Shown here one piece after another: positions 52,821 through 62,560 of a stretch of DNA of 64,000 nucleotides. Within the stretch, counting starts at the first letter, position 1. Each line of letters begins with the position of its first letter. The notes below the pieces were generated by a model. That model saw only the letters and a list, made by a program, of their open reading frames with translations, was not told the DNA's origin and did no database searches. The position numbers and the translations under genes were made by a program. The DNA is from Candidatus Microbacterium phytovorans (GTDB taxonomy: Bacteria; Actinomycetota; Actinomycetes; Actinomycetales; Microbacteriaceae), in assembly GCA_029202445.1 (NCBI GenBank), contig CP119321.1:1550001-1614000 (forward strand), in the 5' to 3' direction.

Positions 52821-54950
52821 TCAGAATCCGGGAATGAGGCGCACGAGCTGGTCGATCGCCCAGATCCCCGCGAACGGGGCGACGACGCCGCCCAGCCCGT
52901 ACACGAGCAGGTTGCGGCCGAGGATCGCCGAGGCATCCGCGGCCCGATAGCGCACGCCCCGCAGGGCGAGCGGGATGAGGATCACGATGATCAGCGCGTT
53001 GAACACGATGGCCGAGAGCACGGCGGATGCCGGGGAGTGCAGCCCCATGATGTTCAGCGCGGACAGCCCGGGGAACACGGTCAGGAACATCGCGGGGATG
53101 ATCGCGAAGTACTTCGCGATGTCGTTCGCGATCGAGAACGTGGTCAGGGCGCCGCGGGTGATGAGCAGCTGCTTGCCGATCCGCACGATGTCGATGAGCT
53201 TCGTCGGGTCGGAGTCGAGGTCGACCATGTTGCCCGCTTCCTTGGCGGCCGAGGTGCCCGAGTTCATCGCCACGCCGACGTCGGCCTGCGCGAGCGCGGG
53301 GGCGTCGTTGGTGCCGTCGCCGGTCATCGCCACGAGGCTGCCCCCGGCCTGTTCGGCCCGGATGTAGGCGAGCTTGTCCTCGGGGGTCGCCTCGGCGAGG
53401 AAGTCGTCCACCCCCGCCTCGCGCGCGATGGCGGCGGCGGTGAGCGGGTTGTCCCCCGTGATCATGACGGTGCGGATGCCCATGGCGCGCAACTCGGCGA
53501 AGCGCTCCGTGAGCCCGTCCTTGACGACGTCCTTCAGGTGGACGATGCCCCGGAGCCCTCCGCCGCGCGGGCCGAGCTCGGCGACCACGAGCGGAGTGCC
53601 GCCCGAGCCGGCGATGCGTTCGACTTCGCGCTCCAACTCCGCGCGCTGCTCCGGTGCGGGGGGCGCACCGGCATCCTCCAGCCAGGCGAGCACGGCGGAG
53701 CCGGCCCCCTTGCGGATGCGGGTGCCGTCGGGGAGGTCGAGTCCGCTCATGCGCGTCTGCGCCGTGAACGGCACGACCTGCCCGTCCACCGCCGACGGGG
53801 TCACGCCCTGCGCGGCGGCGAGCGCCACGATCGAGCTGCCCTCGGGCGTGGGATCGGCGAGCGAGGAGAGCGCGGCGGCGGCCGTCAGCTCGTGCTCGGG
53901 CACGCCCGCGAGCGGGACGAACTCGGTCGCCCGTCGGTTGCCGTAGGTGATGGTGCCGGTCTTGTCCAGCAGCAGCGTCGTGACGTCGCCGGCCGCCTCG
54001 ACGGCGCGACCGGACAGGGCGAGCACGTTGCGCTGGACGAGCCGGTCCATTCCGGCGATGCCGATCGCCGACAGGAGCGCGCCGATCGTCGTGGGGATGA
54101 GGCAGACCAGCAGCGCGACGAGCACCGGCACGCTCACGGGCGACGCGGCCGCAGAGGCGAGCGGGTTGAGCACGAGCGCCACGACGACGAAGACGATCGA
54201 CAGGCTCGCCAGCAGGATGCCGAGCGCGATCTCGTTCGGCGTCTTCTGCCGAGCCGCCCCCTCCACCAGAGCGATCATCCGGTCGACGAAGGTCTCGCCC
54301 GGCTTGGACGTGATGCGCACGACGATCCGGTCGGAGAGGACGCGCGTGCCGCCCGTGACCGCACTGCGGTCGCCGCCGGACTCGCGGATGACGGGGGCGG
54401 ACTCCCCCGTGATCGCCGACTCGTCGATCGACGCGATGCCCCAGACGATGTCGCCGTCGCCGGGGACGAGGTCTCCCGCGGTCACGACGACGATGTCGCC
54501 GACGCGCAGGTCGGCCGACGAGACGGCGGTGGGCACGGCATCCGTCGCGTCGGGGTCGCCCTCGGGGTCGTAGGTCACCCGCTGGGCGACCGTGCTCGTC
54601 CGCGTCGCGCGGAGGCTGTCGGCCTGCGCCTTGCCGCGCCCCTCCGCCACCGCCTCCGCCACGTTCGCGAACAGGACCGTCAGCCACAGCCACGCAGCGA
54701 TGACTCCGGTGAACGACACGGGTACCGCCGCGCCGCCCGACGGCCGCGGACCTCCGAGGAACGGCTCGGCCACCGCGATCGCGGTCGTGAGGACCGCGCC
54801 GATCCAGACGAGGAACATCACGGGATTGCGCCACTGGGCGCGCGGGTGGAGCTTGCGCAGCGCCACGGGAAGGGCTGCCGCCAGGGCGGCGCCCCCGATT
54901 CCCCGACGGGCGGGAACGGGCCTCGGAGAGGCGTCGGTGAGAGTGGACAC
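52821..54950 (-). CDS. kdpB: Potassium-transporting P-type ATPase KdpB
   Basis: A 709-aa P-type ATPase. Phosphorylation site Asp329 in [13 protein letters not shown], actuator TGES ([13 protein letters not shown]), hinge [14 protein letters not shown]. Energises K+ uptake by KdpA. GTG start at 54950, two bases after the kdpA stop (TGA-CC-GTG); longer frames upstream overlap kdpA and are rejected. Confidence 0.97.
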   Translation of the reverse strand: MSTLTDASPRPVPARRGIGGAALAAALPVALRKLHPRAQWRNPVMFLVWIGAVLTTAIAVAEPFLGGPRPSGGAAVPVSFTGVIAAWLWLTVLFANVAEAVAEGRGKAQADSLRATRTSTVAQRVTYDPEGDPDATDAVPTAVSSADLRVGDIVVVTAGDLVPGDGDIVWGIASIDESAITGESAPVIRESGGDRSAVTGGTRVLSDRIVVRITSKPGETFVDRMIALVEGAARQKTPNEIALGILLASLSIVFVVVALVLNPLASAAASPVSVPVLVALLVCLIPTTIGALLSAIGIAGMDRLVQRNVLALSGRAVEAAGDVTTLLLDKTGTITYGNRRATEFVPLAGVPEHELTAAAALSSLADPTPEGSSIVALAAAQGVTPSAVDGQVVPFTAQTRMSGLDLPDGTRIRKGAGSAVLAWLEDAGAPPAPEQRAELEREVERIAGSGGTPLVVAELGPRGGGLRGIVHLKDVVKDGLTERFAELRAMGIRTVMITGDNPLTAAAIAREAGVDDFLAEATPEDKLAYIRAEQAGGSLVAMTGDGTNDAPALAQADVGVAMNSGTSAAKEAGNMVDLDSDPTKLIDIVRIGKQLLITRGALTTFSIANDIAKYFAIIPAMFLTVFPGLSALNIMGLHSPASAVLSAIVFNALIIVILIPLALRGVRYRAADASAILGRNLLVYGLGGVVAPFAGIWAIDQLVRLIPGF

Positions 54951-54952
54951 GG

Positions 54953-56626
54953 TCAGACCAGCCCTTCCGCCAGGGGACCCAGCGCGAGTACGGGGAAATA
55001 GGTGAGCGCGGTGACGATGAGGATCGTCCCGATGAGCAGGCCCACGAACAGCGGGCGGTGCGTGGGGAGGGTTCCGGCTGTAGCGGGAACGGCATCCTGT
55101 GCCGCGAGAGAGCCCGCGAGCGCGAGCACGAGCACGATCGGCACGAACCGACCGAGGAGCATCGCGACGCCGAGCGCCGTGTTCAGCCACGGCGTGTTGG
55201 CCGTGAGCCCGGCGAAGGCCGAGCCGTTGTTGTTGGCCGCGGAGGTGAAGGCGTACAGCACCTCGGAGAAGCCGTGGACGCCGGGGTTCCAGATCGACGT
55301 GTTCTGCACGTCTTCGCGCACGCCCGGGATCGCGAAACTCGCCGCCGTGCCCACCAGCACCAGGACGGGTGTCACGAGGATGTAGAGGCTCGCCAGCTTC
55401 ATCTCGCGCGGGCCGATCTTCTTCCCGAGGTACTCGGGGGTCCGACCCACGAGGAGCCCGGCGATGAACACGGCGATCACCGCGATCACGAGGATGCCGT
55501 AGAGCCCCGAGCCCACGCCTCCCGGCGCGAGCTCGCCCACCATCATGTTGAGCATCGGCATCATGCCGCCGAGGGCGGTGTAGGAGTCGTGCATCGAGTT
55601 GACGGCGCCGGTGGACGTGAGGGTGCTCGTCGAGCCGAACAGGGTGGACCCGACGATGCCGAATCGCGCTTCCTTGCCCTCCATCGCGGCCCCGGCCGCC
55701 TCCGGAGCGCTGCCGTTACCGGCGAGCTCGAGGGCGGTGAGCGCCAGCGTGGAGGCGACGAAGAGCGTCACCATCGCGACGAGGATGGCCCGCCCCTGCC
55801 GGTGGTCGCCGAGCAGAGCTCCGAACGTGCGGGGCAGTGCGAACGGGATGAGCAGCATGAGCACGATCTCGAACAGGCTGGTCCAGCCCGTCGGGTTCTC
55901 GAACGGGTGCGCCGAGTTGGCGTTGAAGAACCCGCCGCCGTTGGTGCCCAGCAGCTTGATCGCCTCCTGCGAGGCGACCGGACCGCCCGGTAGCAGCTGT
56001 GTTCCGCCGGAGACGGTGGCCGTCTCCACGAATCCCGACAGGTTCTGCACCACGCCGCCCGCGAGCAGGACGACGGCGGCCACGAGGGAGAAGGGCAGGA
56101 GGATGCGGAACGTGCCTCGCACCAGATCGACCCAGAAGTTGCCGAGCGTCACGTCGCGTCTGGCCGCGAATCCGCGCACGAGCGCGACCGCCACGGCCAT
56201 GCCGACGGCAGCCGAAACGAAGTTCTGCACGGCCAGGGCCGTCGCCTGCACCGTGTAGCCGAGGGTCTGCTCCGGCGAGTACGACTGCCAGTTGGTGTTG
56301 GTGACGAACGACACCGCCGTGTTGAACGCGAGGTGTTCGCTGGGCGCGTCGAGTCCGAGCGCGAACGGGAGCCACGGCTGAAGGCGCTGCAGGGCGTAGA
56401 CCAGCAGCACCCCGACGGCCGAGAAGATGAGCACCGAGCGCACGTACGACGACCAGGTCTGCCCCGATCGCGGGTCGACCCCGATCGCGCGGTACAGGCC
56501 GCGTTCGACGGCGGCATCCTTCGGCGACGTGTACACCCACGCCATGTAGTCCCCGAGGGGACGGTGGGCGAGCGCGAGGACGAGCCCCACCGTCAACAGG
56601 CCGGCACCGGCGTACAGCCACTCCAT
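54953..56626 (-). CDS. kdpA: Potassium-transporting ATPase subunit KdpA
   Basis: A 557-aa K+ channel-like subunit with four selectivity-loop regions, e.g. [14 protein letters not shown] and [20 protein letters not shown]. About ten helices. ATG at 56626 overlaps the kdpF stop (TGATG). Confidence 0.97.
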   Translation of the reverse strand: MEWLYAGAGLLTVGLVLALAHRPLGDYMAWVYTSPKDAAVERGLYRAIGVDPRSGQTWSSYVRSVLIFSAVGVLLVYALQRLQPWLPFALGLDAPSEHLAFNTAVSFVTNTNWQSYSPEQTLGYTVQATALAVQNFVSAAVGMAVAVALVRGFAARRDVTLGNFWVDLVRGTFRILLPFSLVAAVVLLAGGVVQNLSGFVETATVSGGTQLLPGGPVASQEAIKLLGTNGGGFFNANSAHPFENPTGWTSLFEIVLMLLIPFALPRTFGALLGDHRQGRAILVAMVTLFVASTLALTALELAGNGSAPEAAGAAMEGKEARFGIVGSTLFGSTSTLTSTGAVNSMHDSYTALGGMMPMLNMMVGELAPGGVGSGLYGILVIAVIAVFIAGLLVGRTPEYLGKKIGPREMKLASLYILVTPVLVLVGTAASFAIPGVREDVQNTSIWNPGVHGFSEVLYAFTSAANNNGSAFAGLTANTPWLNTALGVAMLLGRFVPIVLVLALAGSLAAQDAVPATAGTLPTHRPLFVGLLIGTILIVTALTYFPVLALGPLAEGLV

Positions 56627-56715
56627 CAGAACCACTCCGGCTTCAGGAGGGCGACGACAAGGTAGCCGACGGCGGCGACACCGAGGAGGGCCGCGAGCAC
56701 GTCGAAGACGATCAT
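56626..56715 (-). CDS. kdpF: KdpF
   Basis: A 29-aa single-helix peptide ([19 protein letters not shown], then [10 protein letters not shown]), the usual length and C-terminus for KdpF, which stabilises the Kdp complex. GGAGGAG lies upstream of the ATG at 56715. Confidence 0.92.
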   Translation of the reverse strand: MIVFDVLAALLGVAAVGYLVVALLKPEWF

Positions 56716-56852
56716 CGACGCTCCTCCTTCGCGCGAGCGGGGAGCGCTGCCGCGCCGGAGGCGGGCGGCCCCAGCCGCTCGAGGGCGGTCGCGAGCAGAC
56801 CGACGACGAGGAAGAGGAAGAGGATGCCGGCGACGAAGAGGAGGTCGAGCAC
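56712..56852 (-). CDS. 46-aa membrane microprotein at the head of the kdp operon
   Basis: GTG at 56852, stop overlapping the kdpF start (ATGA). One helix ([20 protein letters not shown]) and a charged C-terminal tail ending ARAKEERR. Coupling to kdpF suggests a real, KdpF-like partner. No Shine-Dalgarno is seen before the GTG, so the start is uncertain. Confidence 0.5.
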   Translation of the reverse strand: MLDLLFVAGILFLFLVVGLLATALERLGPPASGAAALPARAKEERR

Positions 56853-57016
56853 GGGAAGTCCGATCGATGAGCGGGCGACCCGCGGAAGGCGGGCCGTGCG
56901 CCAAGGGGGCGCGACTCCCGATCACACACCCGTCCTGCGCCGCGCAGGGACGTCCTCACGGGATCCATACGGGCAACGCGTCGACCCTTACGCGGCGCTC
57001 ACGCCGGGGCGCCGCC

Positions 57017-58207
57017 TCAGCCCGCGAAGGCGCCCGTGAGCGCCCCGGCGACCCCTCCCGCGAGCACGACCGCCCACGCCGGTACCCGCGCCGGCCCGAG
57101 CAGCACGAAGGCGGCCACGACGAACGCCAGGTCGACCGGCCCGCGGACCGCTTCGACGAAGACCGGGTCGTACAGCGCGGCACCCAGGATGCCGACGACC
57201 GCCGCACTCGCCCCGCGCATCGCCGCCGCGACGCCTGTCCGCCGGCGCAGGCGGTTCCAGAAGGGCAGCACGCCGACGAGGAGGAGGAACCCCGGGAGGA
57301 ACAGCGCCAGCGTCGCGACGATCGCCCCGACGGCGCCGCCGGGACCCGTGGTCGCGATCGCGCCGAGGTACGTCGCGAAGGTGAACAGCGGGCCGGGCAC
57401 GGCCTGCGCGGCGGCGTAGCCGGTGAGGAACTGGTCGGGCGAGACCCACCCCGTCTGCACGACGGCGGCGTCGAGCAGCGGCAGCACGACATGACCGCCG
57501 CCGAACACGAGCGCGCCGGAACGGAAGAAGGCATCCACGAGAGCGATCGTGCCCTCGCCGGTCGTCGCGGCGAGCAGCGGGAGACCGACGAGCAGCACCC
57601 CGAACACGACCAGGCTCCCCGCGCCCACCGCGACCGGTATCCGGAATCCGAATGGGGCAGCGGTGACGGCATCCGCTGCCGTGCGACACCACAGGAGCCC
57701 TGCGAGCGCGCCGAGCCCGATCGCCGCGAGCGGACTCCACGAGCCGCCCACGAGCAGCACGACGGCCGCCGCCCCCGCCGCGATCAGCGCGCGGACGGCG
57801 TCCGGGGTGAGCGTGCGCGACATGCCCCACACGGCGTGGGCGACGACGGCCACCGCGACGATGAGGAGTCCCCGGATCGCGCCCTCGGCGACGTCGCCCG
57901 TGAGCAGCGACGCGCCGGCGGCGGCCGCGAACATGAGCACGCTGGATGGGAGCGTGAAGGCGACGAACGCGAGCAGCGCACCGGCCGTCCCGGCGCGCAG
58001 CAGACCGACCGCGAAGCCGAGCTGACTGGATGCGGGGCCGGGCAGGAACTGGCAGAGGGCGACGAGCTCACCGAACTCGTCCTCCGTCAGCCACTTGCGG
58101 CGTTCGACGAACTCGGCGCGGAAGTAGCCGATGTGCGCGATCGGACCGCCGAACGACGTCAGCCCGAGACGCAGGAAGACGAGGAACACGGCGAGGGCGC
58201 GGGGCAT
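57017..58207 (-). CDS. chrA: Chromate transporter ChrA
   Basis: A 396-aa bidomain CHR protein. Each half carries the family motif: FGGPIAHIGYFRAEFVERRK at 20-39 and FGGGHVVLPLL in the second half, with PGPASSQLG and PGPLFTFATY. Exports chromate (or another oxyanion) in exchange for protons. ATG at 58207. About 164 bp separate its stop from the kdp head ORF. Confidence 0.92.
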   Translation of the reverse strand: MPRALAVFLVFLRLGLTSFGGPIAHIGYFRAEFVERRKWLTEDEFGELVALCQFLPGPASSQLGFAVGLLRAGTAGALLAFVAFTLPSSVLMFAAAAGASLLTGDVAEGAIRGLLIVAVAVVAHAVWGMSRTLTPDAVRALIAAGAAAVVLLVGGSWSPLAAIGLGALAGLLWCRTAADAVTAAPFGFRIPVAVGAGSLVVFGVLLVGLPLLAATTGEGTIALVDAFFRSGALVFGGGHVVLPLLDAAVVQTGWVSPDQFLTGYAAAQAVPGPLFTFATYLGAIATTGPGGAVGAIVATLALFLPGFLLLVGVLPFWNRLRRRTGVAAAMRGASAAVVGILGAALYDPVFVEAVRGPVDLAFVVAAFVLLGPARVPAWAVVLAGGVAGALTGAFAG

Positions 58208-58252
58208 GCCTTCCTCTCTTCCAGACCGGGGTGAACAGGGAGTGAAGCGGTG

Positions 58253-59248
58253 TCAGTCGGTGCGGGCAGCCTCGGCCCGCGAGACGTCGACGCGTGCACT
58301 CTCCGCGGCGAGACCGTGTCCGCCGGCCCGCAGCCGTCGCAGGAGGAGCGTGGCAGCGGCCGAAGCGGCGCCCACGAGCGCCAGCACACCGAAGGTCGTC
58401 GCGAGGGAGGCGACGACCGCGTCGTAGATCGATCCTGCCGCCACCCCGGCATCCCCCGCGGCATCCGTGAAGACACCGCGTCCGACGGCGAGCGACACGA
58501 GCGCCAGCGCAGCGACGACCGCCACCGCACCCGCGGTCCACGCCAGCGCGCGCCCCCGGCGACGGCTCAGCAGCACACCGGCGGCGAGCAGCACGGCGAC
58601 CGCCCACGGCATCCACGCCCCCACCGTGACGGCCGCGGCGTACACCGCGCGCGCCGTCAGCAGCGTCTCCGCAGACCCGAGCGTCACCGTCAGCGGCACG
58701 GCAGGCAGAAGCGCCGCCGCCACCACACCCTCGTCGATCAGGCGTTGCCGTGCCGCGGCGACGACCGCATCGACGTGCAGCTGCAGCCCACCGTCGTCAC
58801 TCACCCCGAGCGCATCGCCCGGGTCGCGCGTCAGCACGACGAGGGCGGCCGTGTGCGTCGCGCGCAGGGCGACCGTCCACGTGTCGGCGAACCGGTCCGA
58901 CGTGACGAGGTTGGTCACCGTCCGTTCGATCAGGGTCTCGACGCTCTGGGCGGCCGCGCCCCGCAGGAGCGGAAGGGCAGCGCGTGCCCGGGGAGGGAGA
59001 TCGAGGTCGTCGAGACCGGCGAAGAGGTCGCCCAGGAGCGTCTCGGCGTCGAGCCTGGCCGCGATGGCGGTCGTCGACCGGTCCACGAGGAGTTCCTGAA
59101 CGGCGGGGTCGGCCGCCAGCGGCGACAGCACGGCCACGAACCGGTCGGTGTCCACCAGCGCGACGCGCGCCCACGCCGCGATAGTCGCGACCGGCGTCAG
59201 GACGACACCCACGACGATCAGGACGACCGCCAGTGCGCGCCGGAACAC
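58253..59248 (-). CDS. Hypothetical membrane protein
   Basis: A 331-aa protein: one helix at 5-30, a large extracytoplasmic region (31-180) rich in Asp/Leu (DDLDLPPRARAALPLLRGAA), then three helices (about 196-225, 232-252, 281-302). No family recognised. GTG at 59248, one base after the DUF2510 gene stop. Confidence 0.7.
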   Translation of the reverse strand: MFRRALAVVLIVVGVVLTPVATIAAWARVALVDTDRFVAVLSPLAADPAVQELLVDRSTTAIAARLDAETLLGDLFAGLDDLDLPPRARAALPLLRGAAAQSVETLIERTVTNLVTSDRFADTWTVALRATHTAALVVLTRDPGDALGVSDDGGLQLHVDAVVAAARQRLIDEGVVAAALLPAVPLTVTLGSAETLLTARAVYAAAVTVGAWMPWAVAVLLAAGVLLSRRRGRALAWTAGAVAVVAALALVSLAVGRGVFTDAAGDAGVAAGSIYDAVVASLATTFGVLALVGAASAAATLLLRRLRAGGHGLAAESARVDVSRAEAARTD

Positions 59249-59249
59249 G

Positions 59250-60332
59250 TCAGGCGCCGGTGTGCGTGAGGAGGATCATCATCTGCTGCCAGAAGTAGCT
59301 GAACCACACGAGCGCGATGACGATGCTCGCGACGATGGAGCCGATCCACACCCACAGGGCCGCGAGTCCCGATCCGGTCTCGCGACGCAGCACGACGGTC
59401 CGTCCGATCACGTAGACGCCGATCGAGACGATGAGGGCGAAGAACGACCAGGCCCAGTGGAACGGACGGGCCACGCCGCGCTTCTTGAGCTCCCGCCAGT
59501 CGAGCCACGAGAAGACGATCGACGCGCCGATCCCCGCGTACACGAACACCTGGATGAGGATGCTTGCGAGCATCCAGTCGGACATCACCGCGGCGACGGC
59601 GGCCGAATCCGAGCCGCCCATCGTCTCGAGCCGGACCAGGTCGCCGAACGAGCTCGGGTTCAGAAGGAAGAGGGTGAACACCGGGAGCAGGGTGGAGACC
59701 ACGATCGCGAGGTAGATCCAGATCGTGTGGGTGTTCGCCCCGGGAGCCGACGGTCCGTACGCCACCGGCGGGGCCGCAGCGGGCCATGCGGGAGCGGACT
59801 GACCGTAGCCCGGCGCAGGCTGACCGTAGGCGGGTGCGCCCTGAGCCTGACCGTACGCGGCCTGGCCGTAGGCGCCGGGAGCGCCGTACGCCGGCGCGGA
59901 GACCGGATGAGCGAGGGGCGCCTCAGGTGTCGCGGGCGCGGCAGGCGCGGCAGGCGCGTACTCGCCGTATCGCGGCAGCGGCGGGGCGGCGGGCGCGATG
60001 GGCGCGGACGGGGCGTTCGGCTCGGACGGCGCGATCGGCTCGGACGACGCAGCCGCCGGAGCGGCCTCGGCGTCGGCTGCGGCCTCGTCGGCAGGGGCAG
60101 CCTCGACGGGCGTTGCAGCCTCGACGGGCGTCGCGACTTCGGCCGGTGTCTCCGCAGTGGCGGCCTCCGCGACCGGAGTCTCTGCGGCCGGAGCGGTCGG
60201 GGCAGCCGGGGCGGCCGGGGCAGCCGGGGCCGTCGGCAGGGGCGCGGTGTGCTCGGTCCACTGCGCGCCGTCCCACCACCGCGTGCGCGAAGGGTCGGTC
60301 GGGTCGGCGTACCAGCCTGCGGGGGTCGTCAT
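59250..60332 (-). CDS. DUF2510 membrane protein with Ala/Pro-rich linker
   Basis: A 360-aa protein. Residues 3-37 are a DUF2510 module (GWYADPTDPSRTRWWDGAQW); then about 160 residues of low-complexity Ala/Pro/Glu (many APAAPA and AYGQ units); then four helices (about 195-350). Function unknown. The ATG at 60332 overlaps the pncA stop (ATGA). The low-complexity DNA is repeat-rich. Confidence 0.85.
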   Translation of the reverse strand: MTTPAGWYADPTDPSRTRWWDGAQWTEHTAPLPTAPAAPAAPAAPTAPAAETPVAEAATAETPAEVATPVEAATPVEAAPADEAAADAEAAPAAASSEPIAPSEPNAPSAPIAPAAPPLPRYGEYAPAAPAAPATPEAPLAHPVSAPAYGAPGAYGQAAYGQAQGAPAYGQPAPGYGQSAPAWPAAAPPVAYGPSAPGANTHTIWIYLAIVVSTLLPVFTLFLLNPSSFGDLVRLETMGGSDSAAVAAVMSDWMLASILIQVFVYAGIGASIVFSWLDWRELKKRGVARPFHWAWSFFALIVSIGVYVIGRTVVLRRETGSGLAALWVWIGSIVASIVIALVWFSYFWQQMMILLTHTGA

Positions 60333-60910
60333 CGTGTGCTCTCCTGGAGGTCGGCGCCCGCGTGGGCGAGTTCGGCAAGGGCGGATTCGGAGGATGCGGG
60401 GGCGACGCCCGCAACCAGGTCGGTGAGCACGCGCACGTGGCGGCCGTGCTCGAGGGCGTCGAGCGCGGAGGCCCGGACGCAATAGTCGGTAGCGATGCCG
60501 GTCACGTCGACCTCGACGACGCCGAACGTCGAGAGGAGGTCGCCGACGGTCTCCCCCGCGTCGGTGACACCCTCGAACAGCGAGTAGGCCGGGCGACCTT
60601 GGCCCTTCTTCACGTGATGCGTCACCGCGGTCGTGTCCAGGCCTGGGTCGTACTCGGCGCCGGGCGTGCCCGCGACGCAGTGCACCGGCCACGTGTCGAC
60701 GAAGTCGGGGTCGCCGTCGGCGAAGTGGCCCCCGTTGTCGTTGTCTGCGTCGTGCCAGTCGCGCGAAGCGATGATCAGCGCATACTCTCCGGCGTGCGCC
60801 GCAAGGTGCTGCGTGATGCCTGAGGCGACGGCATCCCCGCCCGTCACGCCGAGAGCGCCGCCCTCGGTGAAGTCGTTCTGCACGTCGACGATGAACAGCG
60901 CCCGGGTCAT
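60329..60910 (-). CDS. pncA: Nicotinamidase (isochorismatase family)
   Basis: A 193-aa hydrolase converting nicotinamide to nicotinate for NAD salvage. Catalytic triad Asp9 (FIVDVQNDF), Lys101 (HVKKGQGRP) and Cys144 (IATDYCVRASALD); metal ligands D51, H53 and H62 (RDWHDADNDNGGH). ATG at 60910. Divergent from the DMT transporter. Confidence 0.94.
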   Translation of the reverse strand: MTRALFIVDVQNDFTEGGALGVTGGDAVASGITQHLAAHAGEYALIIASRDWHDADNDNGGHFADGDPDFVDTWPVHCVAGTPGAEYDPGLDTTAVTHHVKKGQGRPAYSLFEGVTDAGETVGDLLSTFGVVEVDVTGIATDYCVRASALDALEHGRHVRVLTDLVAGVAPASSESALAELAHAGADLQESTR

Positions 60911-60996
60911 ACATCGAGCGTAGCCGGGCCCGCCGCGTTCACAACTCCGGAAAGCCGGATCACTGGCGCCGGAGGGTCACTCACGCGCCGCTTCCC

Positions 60997-61002
60997 TAGG
61001 CT
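60997..61002 (+). promoter_or_regulatory. -10 box of a leaderless promoter (DMT transporter)
   Basis: TAGGCT followed after 7 bp by the ATG at 61010. Third example of the same arrangement in the window. Confidence 0.5.
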
Positions 61003-61009
61003 GTCGATC

Positions 61010-61903
61010 ATGCTCGCCGCTTCCGTCGCCTTCCTGGGCGCCCTCGTATACGGATCGGCCGACTTCCTCGGGGGCCTGGCGGCGCGGCGATTGCGGCCGC
61101 TTCTCGTCACGGCGGTCGCCGCTTTCTCAGGCCTGCTCGTGCTGGCGGTCGCCTTCCCGGTGCTGGGCGGCGTGTGGCGGGCGGAAGATGTCGCGTGGGG
61201 AGCCGCCTCGGGCATCGCCGGAGCTGTGGCGGTCGGCCTCCTCTACGCCTGTCTCGCGATCGGGCCCATGAGCGTGCTCTCGCCGCTCACCGCCGTGGTG
61301 TCGGCCGTCGCCCCCATGCTGTGGGGACTGCTCGTCGAGGGCGAACGCCTCGCGCCGATCGGCTACGTCGGTCTCGTCGTGGCTGTCGTCGCGATCGTCC
61401 TCGTCGCGTTCCTCCCCGGGGAGCGCATCACGCGACCGTCGTTGAAGGCCGTCGTGATGGCCGTCGGCTCGGGTGTCGCCATCGGCGCCTTCCTCGTCCT
61501 CCTCGATCGGACGAGCGCCGACAGCGGCGTCGTTCCGTTGCTGGTCAACCGTGCCGTGGCGGGCACGATCGCGAGCGTGGTCGTGCTCGGCGCCGTCGCC
61601 GTCGCGGTGCGGCGCGGACGCGCGGCCGCCTCGGTGCTGACGAGCGCCGAGAACTCGTCTCCGGCTCGGCGGGCGTGGCTGCTGGCGGTGGTGTGCGGCT
61701 GCGTCGACGCGACCGCCAACCTGCTCCTCGTGATCGCGCTCCGCTCCGGCGGCGATCTCGCGGTGATCTCCGCACTCACCGCGCTCTACCCCGCGGGAAC
61801 GGTGCTGCTGGCCGCGATCGTGTTGCGCGAGCACATCGCGCGGGTACAGTCCGTCGGGCTCGCGCTGGCCCTCACCGCCGGCGTGCTGCTCGCAGTGTCG
61901 TAG
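61010..61903 (+). CDS. DMT (EamA)-family transporter
   Basis: A 297-aa protein with ten predicted helices in two EamA halves (ALVYGSADFLGGLAARRLRP and VVCGCVDATANLLLVIALRS). Exports metabolites or amino acids; substrate unknown. Near-leaderless ATG start. Confidence 0.9.
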   Translation: MLAASVAFLGALVYGSADFLGGLAARRLRPLLVTAVAAFSGLLVLAVAFPVLGGVWRAEDVAWGAASGIAGAVAVGLLYACLAIGPMSVLSPLTAVVSAVAPMLWGLLVEGERLAPIGYVGLVVAVVAIVLVAFLPGERITRPSLKAVVMAVGSGVAIGAFLVLLDRTSADSGVVPLLVNRAVAGTIASVVVLGAVAVAVRRGRAAASVLTSAENSSPARRAWLLAVVCGCVDATANLLLVIALRSGGDLAVISALTALYPAGTVLLAAIVLREHIARVQSVGLALALTAGVLLAVS

Positions 61904-61906
61904 AGC

Positions 61907-62299
61907 TCAGCCGCGGACGAACAGCAGCACCCACGAGGTCACGAGGGCGATGACGCCGAGCGCCAGCAGCCCCGCCGCAGCGACGGCGACGCCCGTGAGC
62001 GCGGGTGCACGCCGCGTGAGGCGCATGCGGTCGCGCCACCCGTAGCGATACCAGATCGGCACGCGATCGACGCCCGCGAGTTCGGCGGCGTCATGGGCGG
62101 TCACCCGGGCGCTGTTCGCGTCGCCGTCGGCGTCGTACCAGCGCAGGAATGTCCCGGCATCCTCGTGGTCGACGAGCGCTTCGGCGGGGAGCCACGTTCC
62201 GTCGGCCGCCCAAAGGACGAGAGCGAGGATGCCGAGCGCCACCGCACCGCCGAAACCGAGCCACGCGAAGACCTCGATCACCGCATCGAGCGCGTTCAC
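61907..62299 (-). CDS. Small two-TM hypothetical protein
   Basis: A 130-aa protein: helix at 8-32, a soluble loop (33-98) with FLRWYDADGDANSARV, helix at 101-127. No family recognised. GTG at 62299. Converges with the DMT gene, 3 bp apart. Confidence 0.65.
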   Translation of the reverse strand: MNALDAVIEVFAWLGFGGAVALGILALVLWAADGTWLPAEALVDHEDAGTFLRWYDADGDANSARVTAHDAAELAGVDRVPIWYRYGWRDRMRLTRRAPALTGVAVAAAGLLALGVIALVTSWVLLFVRG

Positions 62300-62347
62300 C
62301 CGGCCTCCTGAGCCCTCGGATCGCCGCCGCGCGCGACCCGTACGACG

Positions 62348-62371
62348 AAGGCCCGCCGAGCGACGGGCCTT
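62348..62371. terminator. Terminator hairpin next to tRNA-Thr
   Basis: AAGGCCCG (62348-62355) pairs with CGGGCCTT (62364-62371), eight-base loop. It lies 9 bp past the tRNA 3' end in the direction of tRNA transcription; on minus the downstream arm ends in TT. Confidence 0.7.
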
Positions 62372-62379
62372 GCTTGTCG

Positions 62380-62452
62380 AGCCACCTAAGGGAATCGAAC
62401 CCTTGACCTATTCATTACGAGTGAATCGCTCTGCCGTCTGAGCTAAGGTGGC
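62380..62452 (-). tRNA. tRNA-Thr (anticodon CGT)
   Basis: A 73-nt cloverleaf on minus: acceptor GCCACCT/AGGTGGC, anticodon loop CTCGTAA giving CGT, T loop TTCGATT. The CCA end is not encoded. Flanked by a hairpin that probably ends transcription. Confidence 0.95.
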
Positions 62453-62560
62453 GCGTGCTCTGCTCACGCATGCACGATCAACGATCTTACAGGGTCGGTG
62501 AGGGTGCCGCGAACCGTGCTCCGCGGTCCTGCCTCGAACGCCCCGCCGCGTCGACGAGCG

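Noticed and set aside
52365..55001. 878-codon plus-strand frame opposite kdpBC
   Set aside because: Antisense shadow of kdpC and kdpB, both of which have complete family motifs.
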